In this document: positions 8,321 to 17,373 of the stretch, in pieces | Position numbering within the stretch: the first letter of the stretch is position 1 | How the letters are laid out: the number at the start of each line of letters is the position of its first letter | From: Staphylococcus felis | GTDB taxonomy: Bacteria; Bacillota; Bacilli; Staphylococcales; Staphylococcaceae | Assembly (NCBI RefSeq): GCF_003012915.1 | Contig: NZ_CP027770.1 | Coordinates: 124,001-188,000, forward strand | Length of the DNA stretch: 64,000 nucleotides | Direction of reading: 5' to 3' | Made by a program: the position numbers and the translations under genes | Notes under the pieces: generated by a model | The model's database searches: none | What the model was told of the DNA's origin: nothing | What the model saw: only the letters and a program-made list of their open reading frames with translations

Positions 8321-8716
8321 TCACTCCTTGCTTACAATTTCTAATTTTATCCTATTTGGATCTTCAAAGTAAACAGCATAATGATTCTCACCACCAGCAT
8401 ATGGGTGTTTATCTTCGTACAAAATATTTATGCCGTTATCTAATAAAATATTACTTATGTAATCTACTTTATTTCTATCAGAAACACTGAAAGCTATGTG
8501 ATTTAATCCAATTCTTTTCCTATGATATCCATACTTTTTATACTCCTCTTCGACTTCTACAAAAACAATATAAGTTTTATCTAATTTGAAACTAAAACCA
8601 TTTTTCCAATCTTGGTAAAGCATATAACCTAGCTTAGGTAATAACCATTCATAAAAATTTCTAGTTTTATTTATATCTTCTACATATATTTCTAAATGAT
8701 GTATAGCCCCATTCAT
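8321..8716 (-). CDS. Glyoxalase/bleomycin-resistance (VOC) family protein
   Basis: A 131-residue single VOC domain. Visible features are the first metal-ligand strand HHLEIYVEDI, the central GLNHIAFSVSD with a second histidine, and the final VYFEDPNRIKLEIVSKE with the expected acidic ligand. Such proteins include glyoxalases, antibiotic-binding proteins and thiol transferases, and the substrate cannot be told from sequence. It lies directly upstream of the fosB-like stub on the same strand, as a two-gene unit in the accessory region beside ssrA. Confidence 0.8.
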   Translation of the reverse strand: MNGAIHHLEIYVEDINKTRNFYEWLLPKLGYMLYQDWKNGFSFKLDKTYIVFVEVEEEYKKYGYHRKRIGLNHIAFSVSDRNKVDYISNILLDNGINILYEDKHPYAGGENHYAVYFEDPNRIKLEIVSKE

Positions 8717-9284
8717 TACAATCCCTCACTATTTTTATTAAATTTATCAATTTATAATTCACAGAATATTCTAACATAAATGCGCATAAAAATAACCACC
8801 CCGAAGAGTGGCTAAAATAATAAATATTTATTCGTGTTCACTAAAATTAAAAAAGGCTTTAGATATTTTATCAGGTTCTTTGTCAACGTCGCTTGGTAAG
8901 ACGATAACGCATTAAGCAACGCTATTTTGTTGTTTAATGCTTTTTTATATTCACTTACAAATATCTTAGAAATCGGTAAGAAAATACAATATGGTATTTA
9001 ATCCATCCATTTTATATGTGCTAAACTCTTGGCTTTATTAACCATAAGAAACCTCTGCTTTCGTTATTAATTTGGCTTGAACACCTTAATTATAACGGTA
9101 AACAGGGATTTGTTTAGTATACTTTTATTGCCACTCGCATAGCAGGTGGTTTATTGTTTTGCACGTTTTACGTGCTCAACTGAGTGAAGACATTTATAAA
9201 AAGCCCATAATCACGTGGATTATAGGTTCTGTAGTTGTAAATGTAATAATTTGGTATATTTTACTATATAAAGGAGTTAAGAAC
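8717..9284. other. Gene-poor, decayed stretch
   Basis: No intact gene was found. A small hairpin lies at 8793-8812. A stronger one, with GCATTAAGCAAC and GTTGTTTAATGC arms and a T run on the plus strand, lies at about 8919-8956 and could be a terminator. From about 9130 a plus-strand frame reads ...LRAQLSEDIYKKP, then a hydrophobic helix (IIGSVVVNVIIWYILL), and stops at 9330. It could be the tail of a lost membrane protein gene. Confidence 0.5.
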
Positions 9285-9795
9285 TTGAAGAAATGGATTT
9301 TCACATTTATTTAATAACCTTCATCTCTTTGTATTTTATAATTGTCCAAAATGATTAAGAGATTAATGTTGCAATTCTAGATAGTGGTATAAGTTCCGAG
9401 TATATAAAACAGAATATAACCATAATAAACTTTTCTACTGAGAAGCATTCAAAAGATAACCATAATCATGGAACTGCAATCAGTAATTTAGTAACCCAGA
9501 ACAGAACTAAAGCTAATTACTATCATTTAAAAGTATTGAATACTAATGGTGAAACTACAAAAAGGCTATTGATTGGTGCATCGAGAACAACGTAGACATC
9601 GTAAATATGAGCTTTGGTTTTACAAATTATGACCATACACTTTCTAAGAAATTAGACGAATTAGTTAAATCAGGAACTATTGTTATAGCATCTTCAGGAA
9701 ACAATTTAGGTGGTAAAAGTGATTTCCCAGCAACAAAATCAAACATTGTATCTGTCGGCGGCTTAGATAAAGATTTAAAAATATCAAAGCATTGA
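9285..9795 (+). pseudogene. Subtilisin-like (S8) serine protease, broken
   Basis: After AAGGAG a TTG could start a protein with a hydrophobic N-terminus, but stops and shifts follow. Subtilase landmarks remain: the Asp box VAILDSGIS, the His box NHGTAISNL, and VDIVNMSFGF with VIASSGNNLGG, the oxyanion-region asparagine. The frame changes near 9565, and the downstream catalytic-serine box (GTS) is not found before the stop at 9795. The protein family is clear, but the gene is inactive. Small secreted subtilases of this kind occur with bacteriocin or toxin loci. The toxin-like sequence directly downstream suggests they were once one gene or one operon. Confidence 0.75.
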
Positions 9796-10191
9796 AGCTA
9801 AATCATCTGCATGCCCATTAATAATATTAGCAGCTGTAGCTAGATATGGTGTGAAATACGCTGTAAAAAATATGGAAAGAAAGCAACTCAAAACGCTATT
9901 AAAACTAAAAGCTTTGGTAAAGTTTTACCTTCAATAGCCAATTTAGGAGCTAATAAAAGAAAACACATTCTTACTAGTAAACATAATTGGAGCAAAGTAA
10001 CTAAAAACAATTGGAGTGACGTTTCTAAAGTAATGTCACATGTTATGAGACATGGAAAGCAAAGCAGATATAAGAAAACTGCATATCAAAAAACACTTAC
10101 CATGAGTGGTAGAACTGTAGTCGTAACCTATACACGAAAAAACGGTAAAATATATATCGAATGGGTGAGTCAAATAAATGAAGAGTACTAA
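9796..10191 (+). pseudogene. Polymorphic-toxin C-terminal domain, 5' part disrupted
   Basis: A decayed frame carries IILAAVARYGVKYAVK, then after a shift KYGKKATQNAIKTK, typical of the linker before toxin domains in Gram-positive secreted polymorphic toxins. The uninterrupted tail from about 9903 to the stop at 10191 reads KHNWSKV, VMSHVMRHGKQSRYK and GRTVVVTYTRKNGKIYI. This resembles, from memory, the type-35 polymorphic toxin / SAR2788-like domain, whose conserved His and Arg suggest a nuclease. No start codon or export domain remains, so it is called a pseudogene. The stop overlaps the next gene by 14 bases, the usual layout of toxin and immunity genes. Confidence 0.6.
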
Positions 10192-10603
10192 CATTATATT
10201 AAATTTATTACCAACTGAATTGCAAAGAATGTTAGAAAACAAAGACTTGGATAATGTTTTAACATACTTTATGTCAAACGACATTTCAGACGAAAAATTA
10301 GCATATTATTTATCAAATCTTGCTAATCAAATTAACACGATTGAATATCATGAAATGGTCGCAAACATCTATCATTTTCATTTTAATTATGTGGATAGTG
10401 CTTATAATTTAGCTTATTATCATTATTGGCAATCGCTAGAGATTTCACAATTTAAAGATCAAAGTTTGTTGAATGAATTTTTAGAGATTCTGGATGAACC
10501 AGGTTTTGATATGATCAGTAAAGAGAATATTGAAATGGTTGCAAATAAAATACTTGAAAAAGACCCTAAAAATGATACAGCAATTAAATATGCTAAATCA
10601 TAA
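10178..10603 (+). CDS. Candidate immunity protein for the adjacent toxin domain
   Basis: A 141-residue acidic, all-helical-looking soluble protein with no signal peptide or membrane segment. I do not recognise a named family. Its ATG lies inside the last codons of the toxin-like frame, so translation would be coupled, as in toxin/immunity pairs. It has stayed intact while the toxin gene upstream has decayed, which fits retention for protection against toxin-bearing relatives (orphan immunity). It could equally be a gene not yet decayed. Confidence 0.55.
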   Translation: MKSTNIILNLLPTELQRMLENKDLDNVLTYFMSNDISDEKLAYYLSNLANQINTIEYHEMVANIYHFHFNYVDSAYNLAYYHYWQSLEISQFKDQSLLNEFLEILDEPGFDMISKENIEMVANKILEKDPKNDTAIKYAKS

Positions 10604-10629
10604 TCAAAACCACCCGTGTGAATGAAGTA

Positions 10630-10670
10630 CACCCCTAAAGTTGAACCTTAAAAACTCAACTTTAGGGGTG
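10630..10670. repeat. Inverted repeat resembling an IS3-family terminus
   Basis: CACCCCTAAAGTTGA is repeated in inverted form 10 bases later. A similar layout (GCACCCCAAAAGTT ... AACTTTATGGGGTGC) forms the left end of the IS at 36150. It therefore looks like the end of a lost related IS, inserted into or abutting an integrase gene. It might also act as a terminator after the immunity gene. Confidence 0.5.
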
Positions 10671-10681
10671 CCACTTCAGAA

Positions 10682-10834
10682 TGGCGAGACTCTCACGCTT
10701 CATTACTTGTGAATGCTGGGGATAGTGTAATGATTATAGTCCAAAGATTAGGGCATAGCGATACAACAGAAGTGTATAGCCGATACGGTCACTTATATCC
10801 TAGTACGCAAAAAGAAGTAGTAAAATATTTGTAA
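10682..10834 (+). pseudogene. Tyrosine recombinase, C-terminal 50 codons only
   Basis: The fragment reads WRDSHASLLVNAG, then VQRLGHSDTTEVYSRYGHL and a final YPSTQKEVVKYL. It holds the late box of phage-type integrases: the first His of HxxR is replaced in the fragment, with GH and the catalytic Tyr preserved. It begins directly after an IS-like inverted repeat, so the upstream part was lost. It differs from the integrase remnant at 11814-12855, so at least two elements once used this site. Confidence 0.75.
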
Positions 10835-10845
10835 GGAGTAGATAT

Positions 10846-11196
10846 ATGATTATTAACGATTGGAAACTTTATCATAATTCGAATCTAAACTTAATTTTTA
10901 TAAATACTAAAAATAGTATCCTAGCTACTAGTGAAATGACACCAGCTTTTTGGGTTTACTTTGAATATGATTTACAAAAAGAAGAAATAATAGAAATTAA
11001 TCCAGAGTTATACGCAGAAATAAATAAAGATAATAAAACCTTACTAGCCAAACTTAGAAAGGTAGAAAAAGGGCCATGGAAAAAAGTATATAAAGATGGA
11101 TACATTGGAAAGAAAAAAGTTTCAGTTCATTATTTCCAAAGTAAATCAGGTTTAGTGTACGATGTAAAAACTAAGTCAGGATGGAGTAATAAATAA
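10846..11196 (+). CDS. Hypothetical protein, accessory region
   Basis: A 116-residue, lysine-rich protein with a GGAGTAG ribosome-binding sequence before the ATG. It has no recognised family, signal peptide or membrane segment. The C-terminal part has the form of a small compact domain (VSVHYFQSKSGLVYDVKTK). Its stop overlaps the start of the next gene by one base (TAATG), so the two form a coupled pair. Given the neighbours, it may be a toxin-like or immunity-like partner, but that is only context. Confidence 0.6.
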   Translation: MIINDWKLYHNSNLNLIFINTKNSILATSEMTPAFWVYFEYDLQKEEIIEINPELYAEINKDNKTLLAKLRKVEKGPWKKVYKDGYIGKKKVSVHYFQSKSGLVYDVKTKSGWSNK

Positions 11197-11540
11197 TGCT
11201 AATATTTGAAAACAAAGAACAACTTGAAAAATTCACTTTAATAACTATTCATGGTTTATTTTATCAACTTAAGCACAATCTTATTTCAATAGAAAATGCA
11301 GAACATATAATTTTCACCCCCTATATGATGGAGGAACTTTCTTCTTTAAACGTAAATTCAGAAATAATCGATTTAATTCATAAAGGTACAGAACTGGAAG
11401 ATTTAGAAGCATTTGATTTATCTGTTCAAGAAACTGTTTCTGAATTTATGAAAAAAACAGAAAAGCTATTAAAAAACTATCAGCATGTAGATTTTAATGA
11501 AAAGATACTGAAAGATTGGAATATAGAAAGAAATATTTAA
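11196..11540 (+). CDS. DUF3969-like protein
   Basis: A 114-residue acidic helical protein. The pattern ENKEQLEKFTLITIHGL, then ISIENAEHIIFTPYMME and IDLIHKGTELEDLEAF, fits my memory of the DUF3969 family, which is common in Firmicutes accessory regions and often beside polymorphic-toxin genes. No biochemical function is known to me. It is coupled to the preceding gene. Family membership needs a profile search (Pfam DUF3969) to confirm. Confidence 0.55.
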   Translation: MLIFENKEQLEKFTLITIHGLFYQLKHNLISIENAEHIIFTPYMMEELSSLNVNSEIIDLIHKGTELEDLEAFDLSVQETVSEFMKKTEKLLKNYQHVDFNEKILKDWNIERNI

Positions 11541-11813
11541 GATGCTATACTAACATTTTAAATACAGGTAGCACATCTACCCTTTAATAACAACATATTG
11601 CAGATTCCTGATATAAGATGATATAATATAAATATATTAAAGGGTTACCCTTTAAAACACGTATATATTTGTTACCTTTTCGGTAATTAACCATGTAATC
11701 TTATAATTATAAGTGGCGTCTGTAGTTTATACAGGCGTCTTTTTTTTATGCAGTTTCATGGGTACTCCTGTACCCTTATTATTTTTTATCTTTTTTGAGG
11801 AGGAATGAATAAA
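11541..11813. other. Non-coding stretch before the integrase remnant
   Basis: It contains a perfect palindrome, TTAAAGGGTTACCCTTTAA, at 11638-11656, and a T-rich stretch after a short CTGTA/TACAG stem near 11720-11748. The palindrome could be an operator or excisionase site of the lost element. No gene is visible. Confidence 0.4.
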
Positions 11814-12855
11814 ATGGCATCATTTACAGTAACAAAACGTAAAAAGAAAGCTTCAACTTCATGGCAATATGACGTTAAACACCCCTCTTTTAAATAAGGC
11901 AAGAAACGTAAGTCAGGCTTTAAAACGAAAGCGGAAGCAACTAACGCAGCGCAGCAACTCATACGTGATTTAGAAGATGGTAATGCAATTGACGATAAGA
12001 CATTTAAAGAATATTATAATGACTGGCTTGTAATAAAAAGAAAGTCGCTAAAAGTCATTTTTACTGGTATAAGCGATCGTTAAACTTATTTTGTGAATAT
12101 TTTTGGGAAGGTATACTTATTAAAAATATTACACGTTCTGAATATCAAAAATTTTTAAATAATTTTGGAGAAGGCAGAGCAGATGAAACTGTACGTAAAG
12201 TGAATGGCTGTTTATCTCAATGTTTTAGAGATGCTGTATATGACGATTATTTAAAGAAAGACCCTTCTTACAATGTGTGGACATTAAAGGTACTAATAAA
12301 GCTAAAAATGAGTCTACTAAATTCATGACAATTAAACAATATATAGATATGATTGAATACTTTAAATCACGTAATGAAATGAGTTATATATTTTTGTATA
12401 TACTAGCAATTACAGGTGCTAGATATAGCGATGTCATTAATATGATTGAATTAGATTTAAATGAAAAAGATGGATTGATTCACCTTAGAGGAACTAATAC
12501 AGCTAATGCTGACAGATTTGTAGAAGTGACACAAAAAGACGTACAGCTCATTAAATACAAAATATCAAAATTACCTAAACGCCTTGATGGCAAAATTTTT
12601 TCTTTAAGTCATAACGCGGTTAAGAAATCTTTTAATCACACTAAAAAACAAATAGGTTTAAAAGATGATGGTATAACACCTTACGCATTACGACACACGC
12701 ACACATCTTACTTGCTTTCAAAGGGAATACCTATTGAGTATATTAGCAAAAGGTTAGGTTACTACAATGTATCTATCACACTTGATGTTTATTCGCATTT
12801 ATTAGACGAACATAAAAAAGAGCAAGGTCAACGTGTCAGAGAATTATTTTCTTGA
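11814..12855 (+). pseudogene. int: Tyrosine integrase of an ssrA-integrating element, broken
   Basis: Reading starts at an ATG after GAGGAGG and gives an Arm-type DNA-binding start (ASFTVTKRKKKASTSWQYDV). An in-frame stop comes near 11897, and at least two frameshifts lie near 12035 and 12270. The last 192 codons (from 12277) are open and hold the catalytic core: Arg in GARYSDVI, ALRHTHTSYLLSKG (RHxxH-type box) and Tyr in LDVYSHLL. It ends 62 bases from the 3' end of ssrA, the usual place for an integrase whose attachment site is the tmRNA gene. The element is no longer mobile by itself. Confidence 0.88.
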
Positions 12856-12917
12856 CACATATTTGACACTCACTCCTTAAAAACGCTGTCATATCAACGT
12901 TTTCCAACTATAAAATA

Positions 12918-13275
12918 TGGAGACGGCGGGATTTGAACCCGCGTCCAGAGGTCCTGATACAAATGTTTCTACGTGCGTAGTCTATCTATTCATTTCACGT
13001 CATGCAAGGTGATAGACAACCAACATGACGCTAGTTTGGTTTATCTCTTCTCGTCAGACTTCAAACGGCAGTGACGAGCGTATCCTACTATAGGTTGAAT
13101 CACGTTAACAGCACATAGGCGATGCTGTTAGGTGATGCAGAGCGCGATTAGGCAGCTACTGCTAAATTATTGTTTGTTTTGCCAGTTATTATAAACTGTG
13201 TGTGTTGATACGGAGACAACCCTCCGACACGCTTCATGAGCTCGGGGGACCCCTGTCGAATCCATAAACGCCCCC
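12918..13275 (-). ncRNA. ssrA: Transfer-messenger RNA (tmRNA)
   Basis: On the minus strand it starts GGGGGCGTTTATGGATTCG and ends with the T-arm GGGTTCAAATCCCGCC and a CCA, forming the tRNA-like acceptor. The internal tag frame reads GKTNNNLAVAA followed by TAA (near 13150-13185), with a preceding alanine resume expected. tmRNA with SmpB rescues stalled ribosomes and tags the unfinished protein for ClpXP and related proteases. smpB lies directly upstream. The 3' end is the attachment region used by the integrase remnant beside it. Confidence 0.95.
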
Positions 13276-13350
13276 TTAATTCTAATGTGCCTTCTCTTCA
13301 AAGTGAAAGCACATTTAATAATATCAAAACTTTACATTTTTAGCAATGCG

Positions 13351-13818
13351 TTAATACTTTTGTTTCATCGCACGATCCATATCTCGCTTCACTGCTTTTT
13401 CTTTTAATGCTTGACGTTTATCATATTTTTTCTTACCACGTGCTACACCTAATAGAACTTTACAATTACCATGTTTAAGATATAACTTTAATGGAATAAT
13501 TGAATAGCCTACTTCACGTGTTTGATCGCCTAGCTTTAAAATTTCACGTTTATGCAATAATAATTTTCGCACTCGTCTAGGGTCGTGATTAAAACGATTC
13601 CCTTCTTCATAAGGTGCAATATGCATATTGTGAAGAAAGATTTCGCCACGTTTAACTTGTGCGTAACTATCTTTTAAGTTCGCACTTCCACGACGTATCG
13701 ACTTGATTTCGGTACCTTGTAACGCAATGCCCGCTTCAATCGTATCTTCAATGTTATAATCATGGCTTGCCTTACGATTGACTGCTAAGGTGCCTTTTCC
13801 TGTTTTGGGTTTTGGCAT
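13351..13818 (-). CDS. smpB: SsrA-binding protein SmpB
   Basis: A 155-residue protein of normal family length. It has the OB-fold landmarks [19 protein letters not shown] and [20 protein letters not shown], the [13 protein letters not shown] motif, and a basic C-terminal tail that enters the ribosomal decoding centre. It binds tmRNA and delivers it to stalled ribosomes. The stop lies 75 bases from the tmRNA start, and rnr is 16 bases upstream, so rnr-smpB form an operon ending at ssrA. Confidence 0.97.
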   Translation of the reverse strand: MPKPKTGKGTLAVNRKASHDYNIEDTIEAGIALQGTEIKSIRRGSANLKDSYAQVKRGEIFLHNMHIAPYEEGNRFNHDPRRVRKLLLHKREILKLGDQTREVGYSIIPLKLYLKHGNCKVLLGVARGKKKYDKRQALKEKAVKRDMDRAMKQKY

Positions 13819-13834
13819 TGTGTTTCACCTCGAT

Positions 13835-16189
13835 TTATTTTTTCTTTTTACGTGCTTTATTTTTAACTTTTTTACTTTTATAAAAAGGCTTGTAATCTGT
13901 GTTGCCTGATTTTTCACGTTTTCTTGCATTTTTGCCTTTACGCTGCTTACGCTTCTTTTTATCCTTTTTCTTGTTGTCAAACTGTTTGCCTTTTGTTTTC
14001 GCTTGAATGGTTGTACCTCTCGCTTTGCGATCACGATGACCACCTAAATCAATTGGCATACCTACAATTTGAAAATCAATTTGTCTCTCATCTATATCAA
14101 CATGGATGACCTTCACTTTGACTGTATCACCAATGCGATAAACTTGAGCTTTTCGTTCCCCGATTAATGCCATTTGACGCTCATCAAAACGATAATAATC
14201 ATCTGTCATATTTTGCATATTAACAAGGCCTTCTATAGTGTTTGGCAATTCCACAAACATGCCAAAATTCGCAACAGAGCTAATGATACCTTCAAACTCA
14301 TCACCAATATGTTGAATCATATATTCAGCCTTTTTAAGATCATCTGTATCTCGTTCAGCATCAATTGCGCGACGTTCTCGGTTTGACGTGTGTTCAGCCA
14401 TTTCAGGCAATCGATCTTCCCACTGTTGACGTGCCTTACTATCCATCGACTGTTCAATAAGATACTTCCGAATTAATCGATGTACAATCAAATCTGGATA
14501 ACGACGTATCGGTGATGTGAAATGCGTATAATAGTCAGCAGCTAAGCCAAAATGTCCTAAATTATCGGCATCGTAGTGCGCTTGTTGCATTGATCTCAAC
14601 ATCATTGTCGAAATGACCATATCTTCAGGACGTCCTGCTATTTCTTCACTGATGTTTTGTAAAGTACGCGGATGAATATCTTCACCCGTACCTTTGACCA
14701 TAATGCCAAAATTAGTAATAAAATCAAAGAACTGCGCCAAACGGTCTGACTTAGGTTGCTCATGTACACGATAAATAAATGGGACTTCCTTTTTATAAAA
14801 ATGCTCTGCCACTGTTTCGTTCGCTGCTAACATAAAGGATTCAATTAATCGTTCCCCTTCACCACGTTCACGTGTTAACACATCTTGAGGAATGCCTTCA
14901 TCATTGACAACAACTTTAGCTTCCTTAATATCAAAATCAATTTCACCACGTTGTTTACGCATATCAATCAAACGTTGTGATAAGTCTTTGGCTAAATCCA
15001 ACATAGGAACGATCTCTTGATATTGTTTACGAACGTTTGGATCTTGATCCGTAATTATTTGATTCACTGCTCGATACGTCATACGTGTGTTAGAATGAAT
15101 CACGCTATCGAAAATCTCATAATCCACGACTTTAGCTTGCGCATCAAACTCCATACGACAACTTAAAGTCAGTCGATCAACATTTGGATTTAATGAGCAA
15201 ATACCGTTACTTAAACGATGCGGTATCATTGGAATAACACGATCTACTAAATATACACTTGTAGCTCGATTATACGCTTCTTGGTCTAATGCTGAGCCTT
15301 CTTTGACATAGTAACTTACATCGGCAATGCTAACTGTTAGTTCTGTATTCCCATTAGGTAACTTTTTTAGAGCAATCGCATCATCTAAATCTTTAGCATC
15401 CGCACCATCGATAGTGATTGTTAAGTCATTACGTAAGTCGCGTCGGCCTTCAATTTCCTCAGGTGCTATTGTTTCTGGAACTGCTTCAGCTTCTTTCATA
15501 ACAGCTTCAGGAAATTCTATCTCAATACCGTGCTGATAAATAATCGATAAAATATCGACACCCGGATCATTTTTATGTCCTAAAATGGCCGATATGTGAC
15601 CTTCTGGGTTATTTGTCCCATCTGAATATTTGGATATTTGAACTAGCACTTTATGACCTTCAACAGCACCTAAATCTTGTCCTTTTGGAATAAAAATATC
15701 CTGCATAATACGCTTATCATCAGGAATGACAAATCCGAAGTGACGCGCTTCAGAAAACGTTCCTACTACTTGTTTGACAGAGTGGTTTTCAATTGATTTA
15801 ACTTCGCCTTCCACTTTGCCACTGCGAAAATCACCGCGAGACTTCTTCACTTCTACAATGACCGTATCCCCGTCCATAGCACGGTTAATTTTTGTTGGGG
15901 GGATAAATATGTCTTCCATCTCTTTATCGTCAGGTCTCAAAAATGCAAAACCTTTTTTATTTTGGCTGAGCGTTCCTCTGATTAATCCTTTTTTCGACGT
16001 TTTCTTTTGATAACGGTCTTGTTTCGTTCTTGTTAATATTCCTGCCTGTTCTAATTCGACGAGCACTTTGATTAAATCACGAAATGAATCAGCACTACTC
16101 AGTCCGAGTTCATCTTGAAAGTCTGATACAGACAGTGGCTCATAATCTGAACGTTGGATAATGGCTTTGACATCTTCTTTTAAATTCAT
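13835..16189 (-). CDS. rnr: Ribonuclease R
   Basis: A 784-residue 3'-5' exoribonuclease. In order it has an N-terminal winged-helix region (about 1-60), two cold-shock OB folds (about 65-220), the RNB catalytic domain with the aspartate cluster DLTITIDGADAKDLDDAIA (near 255-273), an S1 domain (about 630-710) and a long Lys/Arg-rich tail from about 730. The tail is typical of RNase R and probably helps bind structured RNA or the ribosome. RNase R degrades structured mRNA and works with tmRNA-SmpB, whose genes follow directly. Confidence 0.97.
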   Translation of the reverse strand: MNLKEDVKAIIQRSDYEPLSVSDFQDELGLSSADSFRDLIKVLVELEQAGILTRTKQDRYQKKTSKKGLIRGTLSQNKKGFAFLRPDDKEMEDIFIPPTKINRAMDGDTVIVEVKKSRGDFRSGKVEGEVKSIENHSVKQVVGTFSEARHFGFVIPDDKRIMQDIFIPKGQDLGAVEGHKVLVQISKYSDGTNNPEGHISAILGHKNDPGVDILSIIYQHGIEIEFPEAVMKEAEAVPETIAPEEIEGRRDLRNDLTITIDGADAKDLDDAIALKKLPNGNTELTVSIADVSYYVKEGSALDQEAYNRATSVYLVDRVIPMIPHRLSNGICSLNPNVDRLTLSCRMEFDAQAKVVDYEIFDSVIHSNTRMTYRAVNQIITDQDPNVRKQYQEIVPMLDLAKDLSQRLIDMRKQRGEIDFDIKEAKVVVNDEGIPQDVLTRERGEGERLIESFMLAANETVAEHFYKKEVPFIYRVHEQPKSDRLAQFFDFITNFGIMVKGTGEDIHPRTLQNISEEIAGRPEDMVISTMMLRSMQQAHYDADNLGHFGLAADYYTHFTSPIRRYPDLIVHRLIRKYLIEQSMDSKARQQWEDRLPEMAEHTSNRERRAIDAERDTDDLKKAEYMIQHIGDEFEGIISSVANFGMFVELPNTIEGLVNMQNMTDDYYRFDERQMALIGERKAQVYRIGDTVKVKVIHVDIDERQIDFQIVGMPIDLGGHRDRKARGTTIQAKTKGKQFDNKKKDKKKRKQRKGKNARKREKSGNTDYKPFYKSKKVKNKARKKKK

Positions 16190-16231
16190 TATGCTCCTCC
16201 TTTCTATCTATTCTTTCGATTTGTATATCGT

Positions 16232-16972
16232 TTAATTTGACCAATCTAATGTTTCTAAAAATTGAAATACCTCTTCAAACACTTTTTCCTTTTCTTTATC
16301 AATGGTAATCACATGACCTGAGTCATGATACCACGATAAATGTTTGTCATCTGACAACGCTTCATCGTAAATGATATTTGCAGAATCAGGATTGATCATG
16401 TCGTCCTTTTCAGATTGTATAACAAGTAAAGGCTCGACGACTTCATCTACTGCTTCACGCACACTTTGAATGGTTTGTTGAAGCTCTTTCAATGTATTTG
16501 TCGGATGAAACTGTTCCATTTCTTGATCAATGATTGCATCCGCCTTACCTTCGTATTTTTTGAAGTTTCGTGCATATTCCAATACACCTTCGTACATCGA
16601 TCCTTCTGTCTTAATGTACATGGGTGTACACATAGTTACAATACCCTTTACACTGCGATTTAAGCTTAATTTAAGTGCAAAGACACCCCCTAATGATAGT
16701 CCAGCAACCGCAATTTCATCATAACCTTGTTCTACAAGATAATCATAGCCATCTAGAGCATCTTTGTACCACACGTGTGGGCTAGATTGTAGTATATTTT
16801 CAGGTGGTTCTGCATGCCCTTCATAATGTGGTGCATACGATGTGTAACCCTTTTTTTGGAGATAGCGCCCAAGTTGACGCACGTCTGAACTATTTCCAGT
16901 AAATCCATGCAATAGCAATACTGCACGACGTCCTTCTTCAAAAAAGAATGGTTTTGGTAGTTGTATTTTCAT
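16232..16972 (-). CDS. est: Carboxylesterase Est, alpha/beta hydrolase
   Basis: A 246-residue soluble esterase. The nucleophile elbow GLSLGG is at 91-96 (Ser-93), the oxyanion-side motif LLLHGFTG is at about 19-26, and Asp in SEKDDMINP and His in DSGHVITID complete the triad. It is similar in layout to Geobacillus Est30 and acts on short-chain esters. Its true role is unknown. The start is the ATG at 16970-16972, preceded by AAAGGACG. A TTG seven codons upstream is part of that leader and is rejected. It lies between secG and rnr, a conserved order in staphylococci. Confidence 0.9.
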   Translation of the reverse strand: MKIQLPKPFFFEEGRRAVLLLHGFTGNSSDVRQLGRYLQKKGYTSYAPHYEGHAEPPENILQSSPHVWYKDALDGYDYLVEQGYDEIAVAGLSLGGVFALKLSLNRSVKGIVTMCTPMYIKTEGSMYEGVLEYARNFKKYEGKADAIIDQEMEQFHPTNTLKELQQTIQSVREAVDEVVEPLLVIQSEKDDMINPDSANIIYDEALSDDKHLSWYHDSGHVITIDKEKEKVFEEVFQFLETLDWSN

Positions 16973-17044
16973 AACCTTAGTACGTCCTTTCAAAAAGCAT
17001 ATGGTTTCATTTTACCGATTTATTTCACACGTCACAAATAAAAA

Positions 17045-17069
17045 AGTCCGACTATAATATCGTCGGACT
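17045..17069 (-). terminator. Hairpin in the secG-est gap
   Basis: AGTCCGAC and GTCGGACT form a perfect stem, followed on the minus strand by a run of T. It begins right after the secG stop and is a strong intrinsic terminator between secG and est. Confidence 0.88.
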
Positions 17070-17070
17070 C

Positions 17071-17304
17071 TTACATGTTAAAATAACTAATACCTAACAT
17101 TAATACAAAGAAAATAATCGATAGTACAATTGTCAATCTATGCAAAAATAAATCTACACCACGTTGCTTTTGTTTACCGAATAACTGTTCAGCGCCACCA
17201 CTGATAGCACCTGATAAACCATTACTCTTACCTTCTTGTAGTAAAACAACCGTGATGAGTGCGATACAGTCAATAATCAGTAATACAACAAAAAATGTAT
17301 GCAT
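17071..17304 (-). CDS. secG: Preprotein translocase subunit SecG
   Basis: A 77-residue protein with two membrane segments (about 3-23 and 51-72), joined by a loop holding [17 protein letters not shown], the typical SecG motif. It belongs to the SecYEG channel in the cytoplasmic membrane. The start was placed at the ATG ending at 17304, because an upstream ATG overlaps the GGAGG ribosome-binding sequence itself. Confidence 0.93.
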   Translation of the reverse strand: MHTFFVVLLIIDCIALITVVLLQEGKSNGLSGAISGGAEQLFGKQKQRGVDLFLHRLTIVLSIIFFVLMLGISYFNM

Positions 17305-17373
17305 CAGATTGTCCTCCATTCATCATATACGAAAGATATTCTACCATAAGTTGTTTGATTTCTCAACAAACCG

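Noticed and set aside
11718..11750. Strong terminator before the integrase remnant
   Set aside because: Only five base pairs (CTGTA/TACAG) form, and the outer GGCGT/GCGTC bases are direct, not inverted, so it was not listed as a terminator.
8230..12855. Resident prophage or complete genomic island
   Set aside because: Only integrase remnants and a few accessory genes are present. No phage structural, replication or packaging genes were found.
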